From: Polyangiaceae bacterium
Lineage (GTDB): Bacteria > Myxococcota_A > Polyangia > Polyangiales > Polyangiaceae
Assembly: GCA_022842465.1 (NCBI GenBank)
Contig: JALHPN010000010.1
Coordinates: 1-64,000, forward strand
DNA: 64,000 nucleotides
Reading direction: 5' to 3'
The notes below the pieces were generated by a model. The model saw only the letters and a program-made list of their open reading frames with translations. It was not told the origin of the DNA and searched no databases. Position numbers and translations under genes: made by a program. Positions 60,521-64,000 of the stretch are shown one piece after another; the stretch's first letter is position 1, and each line of letters begins with the position of its first letter.

Positions 60521-61182
60521 TGGTGGTTGGGGACTTCGGAGATCGTGACACGTCGGGCTCCGCTAGCCAAAAGGAGCTCGACGAGCTCACCGCGACCGAA
60601 GACGCGGAGGTGGTCCGGGTTGTCGTCCGGCGTCGACGGGACCGTGACGATCGCGAAGCGCCGTGCCACCCGGATGATCTCCCGCGCGACGAGCGCAGGA
60701 TCCAGGACGTGCTCGAGCACCTCGAGGAGGGTGACGCCGTCGAACGCTCCGTCCTCGAACGCGAGCCGCGAGGCATCCATCCGCTCCGCGGCGAGGGACA
60801 CATGGGAGGCATGGTCCGCCACCGCCGCGAGGTCTTCGGCGCGGCGAGGGTCGACGTCGACGGCCGTGACGGGCACCGACGGGAAGGCGTCGAGCAGCGG
60901 CCAGAGGAAGGTACCCCGGCCGCTTCCGACGTCGAGGAGGCTCGTCGGCGCGAAGCCCCGCAACGTCGAGAGGACGCGGCGGACACGCGGGAGCGCGCCG
61001 TTCCGCTTGAACTTGTGGAGCCTCACGCCGGCGCTGAGGCCCGCGCGGAAGATCGCCGCGTCCGACGCGGAGGTGCCGAGGTCCGGGCGTCGACCACGGA
61101 CGAGCGCTGCGCCGAGACGCGTGTCGTAGCGCGCGTCGAGCGCAGCGTCGTCGAGGTCGTGGTCGGAGAAGCGCGGAGTCAT
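60521..61182 (-). pseudogene. Class I SAM methyltransferase, 3' end disrupted
   Basis: ATG 61182 opens a 200+-residue frame: HKFKRNGALPRVRRVLSTLR, SLLDVGSGRGTFLWPLLDAF (motif I), VTAVDVDPRRAEDLAAVADH, DGAFDGVTLLEVLEHVLDP (motif II/post-I) and FAIVTVPSTPDDNPDHLRVF. All core motifs of an AdoMet methyltransferase are present, up to ISEVPNHH. There the reading frame has no stop and continues through kinase-derived DNA, and into the next gene. The enzyme may be made as an over-long protein or be dead. Substrate unknown; an RNA or small molecule is possible given the kinase remnant. Confidence 0.65.
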
Positions 61183-61256
61183 GGCCGGGACCGAAGGGGG
61201 ATGGACGTCGCCCGACGAGAGAGAAGGCTTCATGGCCTCGAACGCACAAAAGCGAC

Positions 61257-61288
61257 GAGGCCGGCTCGCGGGATGCGAAGCCGGCCTC
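61257..61288 (-). terminator. Probable terminator for the minus-strand lipoprotein gene
   Basis: A perfect 10-bp stem, GAGGCCGGCT (61257-61266) with AGCCGGCCTC (61279-61288), has a 12-base loop. Read on the minus strand the stem is followed by GTCGCTTTTG, a short T-run. It lies ~120 bp after the stop of the gene at 61411. Confidence 0.6.
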
Positions 61289-61410
61289 GAGGCTCACGTC
61301 GTGACGCGCGCCTACGGACCTGCTCCGCCGAAGGGAATTGCGAGGATCACCATGGAGGCGACGATCATGATGCCGTCCCTATGAACCGCCTCGCGCGGTT
61401 CGTCAAGGCG

Positions 61411-62535
61411 TCAACGCGCGAGCACACGGAGGCGCGGCGCGCGGGGCTCACCGGCCGCCGGCGTGGTCGCGACGAGCGTGAACGACGCGGCGGCGATCGG
61501 CGCCCCGAGCCGCACGCGGTCGAGGCCTTCCACCGCGAGCGGGGCGATCGATCCGTCGGCGGGCGCGCGGAAGAGGCGAGAGCCGTCCGTGCCGGCCTCG
61601 ACCCACTCGAGCACGAGGCCCGTCCCCGACGGCCTCACCCAGCGCGCCGCGGCAGAGTCGACCCTCGCCACGAGCCGATCCGCGGCAGGGTCTCCGGTGA
61701 TCGAGCCGGCACGGAGCTCGTACGCGTCGCGCGTCGGCTCGGTCCAGCTCGGGTAGCCGACGAGGCCGCCGTCGAGGAGCACGGGAAACGCCTGCCTTCC
61801 CGGCGCTCGCCGTCGCGCCTGCAGCCCCGTGGCGCGATCGAGGACGACCACGTCCGCAAGATCCGTCTCCGTGTCGTCGAACGCGCCGTCGGGATCCTCC
61901 GAGAAGTCCGACACGGCGGCGTGGGTCGCCGAGAGCTCGGCGAAGCGCTGCTGCCCTGCGCCCCCGAGGAGGAGACGAGGCTCGGCGTTCCAGCCGTCGA
62001 GGATCCACACGTCGGTGTCGGCGCGTGGAGATAGCTCGGCGAACGCGGTGAAGAGGAGCGAGTGACCGTCGGCTCGGGGCTCGCGCACCGCCGCATGCGC
62101 GTCGAACGTCCGCACCTCATCGCCCTCGCGTCGGCGTGCGCGCACGACGTCCTTGCCGGAGATCGTCGCCTCCCACACGACCATGTACGGCGTCACCGAA
62201 GGTCGTCGCGGTCGCTCCGCCGCCGGCGCGATCGCCGACTCCGTTCCCGTCATCGCATCGCGGAGCACGAGGTCCCCCGACGCGGCGACGTACACGAACG
62301 TGCAGCCGTGCGTCGCGTACGGGGGATAGATCTCGAGGTCTTCCGCCGCGACCTCGACGTCGACGTTCGCCCCGGTGCACGTGGGGCTCGCCGGTCCGAC
62401 GCCGCCGTCGGGGAAGGTGACCGCCCCGGTGCTGCCGCTGCCGCCCCCGTCCGTCGCGAGCGACGTCTTCGCCGTGCCGCTGCACCCACCGGCCGCGAGC
62501 ACGATCAGAGCGAGGGAGGAGACGCGATCGATCAT
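61411..62535 (-). CDS. Lipoprotein with TolB-like beta-propeller
   Basis: The 374-residue product starts MIDRVSSLALIVLAAGGC (lipobox near residue 18) and has a Gly/Ser/Thr linker. The mature domain reads VYVAASGDLVLRDAMTGTES, VTPYMVVWEATISGKDVV, TDVWILDGWNAEPRLLLGG, ADVVVLDRATGLQARRRAPG, VGYPSWTEPTRDAYELRAGS: six similar units like WD40/TolB-type propeller blades. A surface binding or scaffolding role is inference. ATG 62535 follows a GTG codon and is chosen because it opens the signal peptide. Confidence 0.72.
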   Translation of the reverse strand: MIDRVSSLALIVLAAGGCSGTAKTSLATDGGGSGSTGAVTFPDGGVGPASPTCTGANVDVEVAAEDLEIYPPYATHGCTFVYVAASGDLVLRDAMTGTESAIAPAAERPRRPSVTPYMVVWEATISGKDVVRARRREGDEVRTFDAHAAVREPRADGHSLLFTAFAELSPRADTDVWILDGWNAEPRLLLGGAGQQRFAELSATHAAVSDFSEDPDGAFDDTETDLADVVVLDRATGLQARRRAPGRQAFPVLLDGGLVGYPSWTEPTRDAYELRAGSITGDPAADRLVARVDSAAARWVRPSGTGLVLEWVEAGTDGSRLFRAPADGSIAPLAVEGLDRVRLGAPIAAASFTLVATTPAAGEPRAPRLRVLAR

Positions 62536-62680
62536 CACCTTCCCCTCAGCTCTCGCACGAACGCCGAGCCGGAGCATGCGCTTCTCGACGCCTCGCCCGC
62601 GTGAAGCGAGCAACGTCGCGGCATGACTCGCATTTGATCGGTGGGTCCGAGGGTGATGCCGTCGGGTGTACGATCGAGGC

Positions 62681-64000
62681 ATGCGCGCGCGGCACGCCGT
62701 CGTCGCCCTCGGTCTCGCGTGCGCCGCGGGCCCGTCGTGCTCGTCGGAGCGGCCCCCGCTCGGCGAGGCGCTGGTCGTGGTCGACACGGACATGCCGGCT
62801 CCGAAGCTCGCGAGCCGGCTCCGCGTCGACCTCTACGCCGAGGACGGCACCTGGTATGCGTCGCGTGACATCGGCCGGCCAGCGGACGTCGACTGGCCAG
62901 CGAGCTTCAGCGTGTTCGCGCCGGACGATCGCGCGCTCCGCGTGCTCGTGCGCCTCCGCGTGTACCCCGAGGCCGTCGTGCGCGACTACCGCGGCGAGCT
63001 CTGGCTCGTCGCGAACGGGCTCGACGTCACGCCGCCCTCCGAGCCGAAGCCGACCGCGACGGTGGATCGCCTCCTCCTCCTCGGTCTCGAGCCGGGCAAG
63101 CGCGGTCGCGTCTCCGTCGTGATGCGCGGCGCGTGCGCCGGCACGAGCCCTCTGCTCGCGGCGGAGGGGGAGACCCCGGTTTTCGGCGAGGCGCAGACCT
63201 GCACCGACACGGAGGGCGTGGTCGAGCCGGTCTTCCCCTCGGCGCTCGTCCCGGACATGGCCGTCCCTCCGCCGACCGCGCGGGACTTCGGGACCTCCGA
63301 GCCGTGCGAGGAGACGACGGCGAGCTCGCGCGCGATCTGCGTCCCCGGCGGCGCGTTCGTCCTCGGCAGCCGCGCGGCGGCGGGCGCGACGGGCGTCGTC
63401 GCGCAGCCCGTCCCGGAGCGCGTCGTCGTCATGAGCCGCTTCTGGCTCGATCGCCACGAGGTCACGGTCGGCGACGTGCGGAAGGCCTACGGCGCCGGCT
63501 TCGCGCACGGCGATGCGCCGCCTGGCAAGCACGAGGGCACGCTCGGGCAGCCTTCGCCGGGCGACGTCTACCCGTTCGATCGCTACTGCACCTTCAGCAC
63601 GGCGGAGCGCGGGCGCGAGGACCTTCCGTTCACCTGCGGCTCGTGGGCGTTCGCGCGGAGACTCTGCGCCTTTCGAGGCGGCGATCTCCCGAGCGAGGCG
63701 CAGTACGAGTACGTGTCGTCGTCGGCAGGCAAGCCCTTCAAGACGGACTACCCGTGGGGAAACGAGCCGCCGACGTGCGACCGCCTCGCGTACGGGAGCG
63801 TGTCGTACCTCGACAACAACCCCTACTGCCCGCAGTTCGACGGGCCCGTCCCGGTGACGACGCCCTTCGGCGACGTGACCCCCCTCGGCGTCCTCGGCCT
63901 CGCCGGGAACGTCGCCGAAATCCTGAAGGACGAGCTGGCCGAGTACACCGACGCGTGCTGGAGGGCCGCGCCGCTCGTCGACCCCGTCTGCGCGCGCGGG
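62681..64000 (+). CDS. Formylglycine-generating-enzyme-like lipoprotein (partial)
   Basis: ATG 62681 opens a signal peptide (MRARHAVVALGLACAAGPSC) with a possible lipobox at residue 20. The frame is open to the last base, so the 3' end is outside the window. After a ~200-residue beta-rich N-terminal region, an FGE-sulfatase (SUMF1) domain begins: RAICVPGGAFVLGSRAAAGA, SRFWLDRHEVTVGDVRKAYG, LPSEAQYEYVSSSAGK, YPWGNEPPTCD and LGLAGNVAEILKDELAEYTD. In such non-enzymatic relatives the domain often serves for binding. Whether the catalytic cysteines of true FGE are present cannot be judged because the C-terminal end is missing. Confidence 0.83.
   Translation, partial: MRARHAVVALGLACAAGPSCSSERPPLGEALVVVDTDMPAPKLASRLRVDLYAEDGTWYASRDIGRPADVDWPASFSVFAPDDRALRVLVRLRVYPEAVVRDYRGELWLVANGLDVTPPSEPKPTATVDRLLLLGLEPGKRGRVSVVMRGACAGTSPLLAAEGETPVFGEAQTCTDTEGVVEPVFPSALVPDMAVPPPTARDFGTSEPCEETTASSRAICVPGGAFVLGSRAAAGATGVVAQPVPERVVVMSRFWLDRHEVTVGDVRKAYGAGFAHGDAPPGKHEGTLGQPSPGDVYPFDRYCTFSTAERGREDLPFTCGSWAFARRLCAFRGGDLPSEAQYEYVSSSAGKPFKTDYPWGNEPPTCDRLAYGSVSYLDNNPYCPQFDGPVPVTTPFGDVTPLGVLGLAGNVAEILKDELAEYTDACWRAAPLVDPVCARG

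Noticed and set aside
1-64000. CRISPR arrays, tRNA/rRNA genes, intact insertion sequences and prophage genes
   Set aside because: No repeat-spacer pattern, cloverleaf-like sequence, transposase motif or phage structural gene was recognised on reading the window.

Overview
The window is very GC-rich, dense DNA and reads like a myxobacterium or close relative (phylum Myxococcota). The signs are two Hanks-type Ser/Thr kinases, an FHA protein with zinc ribbons, a divergent sigma factor/kinase pair, a choice-of-anchor-L lipoprotein, a DUF6178 protein, and about a dozen small secreted lipoproteins with D/G/S-rich linkers or paired cysteines. The taxonomic call is inference; no rRNA, tRNA or ribosomal protein gene is visible to confirm it.

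Layout. 1-6.4 kb: a truncated lipoprotein-type gene, a PilZ protein, a TPR-like membrane protein with an OmpR/histidine-kinase pair, a signal-peptidase-I-like protein, a double-FHA protein and a GbsR/MarR regulator. 6.4-14.2 kb: a loose accessory region of lipoproteins, a DUF2325 protein, a membrane protein, a PRC-barrel protein and several gene fragments, including two copies of the same LysR fragment and a response-regulator/LysR chimera. 14.2-18.6 kb: a compact candidate RiPP cluster with a 56-residue Cys-heptad peptide, a YcaO protein, a SagB-type dehydrogenase and a trimethylamine-dehydrogenase-like flavoprotein. 18.6-29.6 kb: small unknowns, DUF427, a zincin-like lipoprotein, an EF-hand lipoprotein, a YyaL-type thioredoxin-domain protein, a HepT/MntA toxin-antitoxin pair, a decayed subtilase, poly(A) polymerase and a decayed methyltransferase.

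29.9-41.3 kb: a Ser/Thr kinase, dnaK with a clear terminator, an NtrC-like regulator lacking the GAFTGA loop facing a short histidine kinase, DUF6178, a lipoprotein, a membrane protein and a LysR regulator. 41.3-45.4 kb: dabB-dabA, a proton-coupled inorganic-carbon accumulation system, with a perfect inverted repeat in the divergent LysR/dabB gap. 45.4-64 kb: methylmalonate-semialdehyde dehydrogenase with an AraC regulator, a cytochrome P450, an anchor-L lipoprotein, a sigma factor divergent from a zinc-finger/kinase/TPR protein, two paralogous Cys-rich lipoproteins, a large signalling ATPase, a sterol-desaturase-family hydroxylase, a methyltransferase fused out of frame to a kinase remnant, a lipoprotein and the start of a formylglycine-generating-enzyme-like lipoprotein.

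The most interesting element is the RiPP-like locus at 14239-18551. Its small peptide, opened by a good ribosome binding site, carries four perfect 7-residue repeats with one Cys each, and is followed within 25 bp by YcaO and then by a SagB-type azoline oxidase. No E1-like partner, exporter or protease gene is visible. The second theme is scarring: at least six genes have lost internal segments or been joined out of frame.
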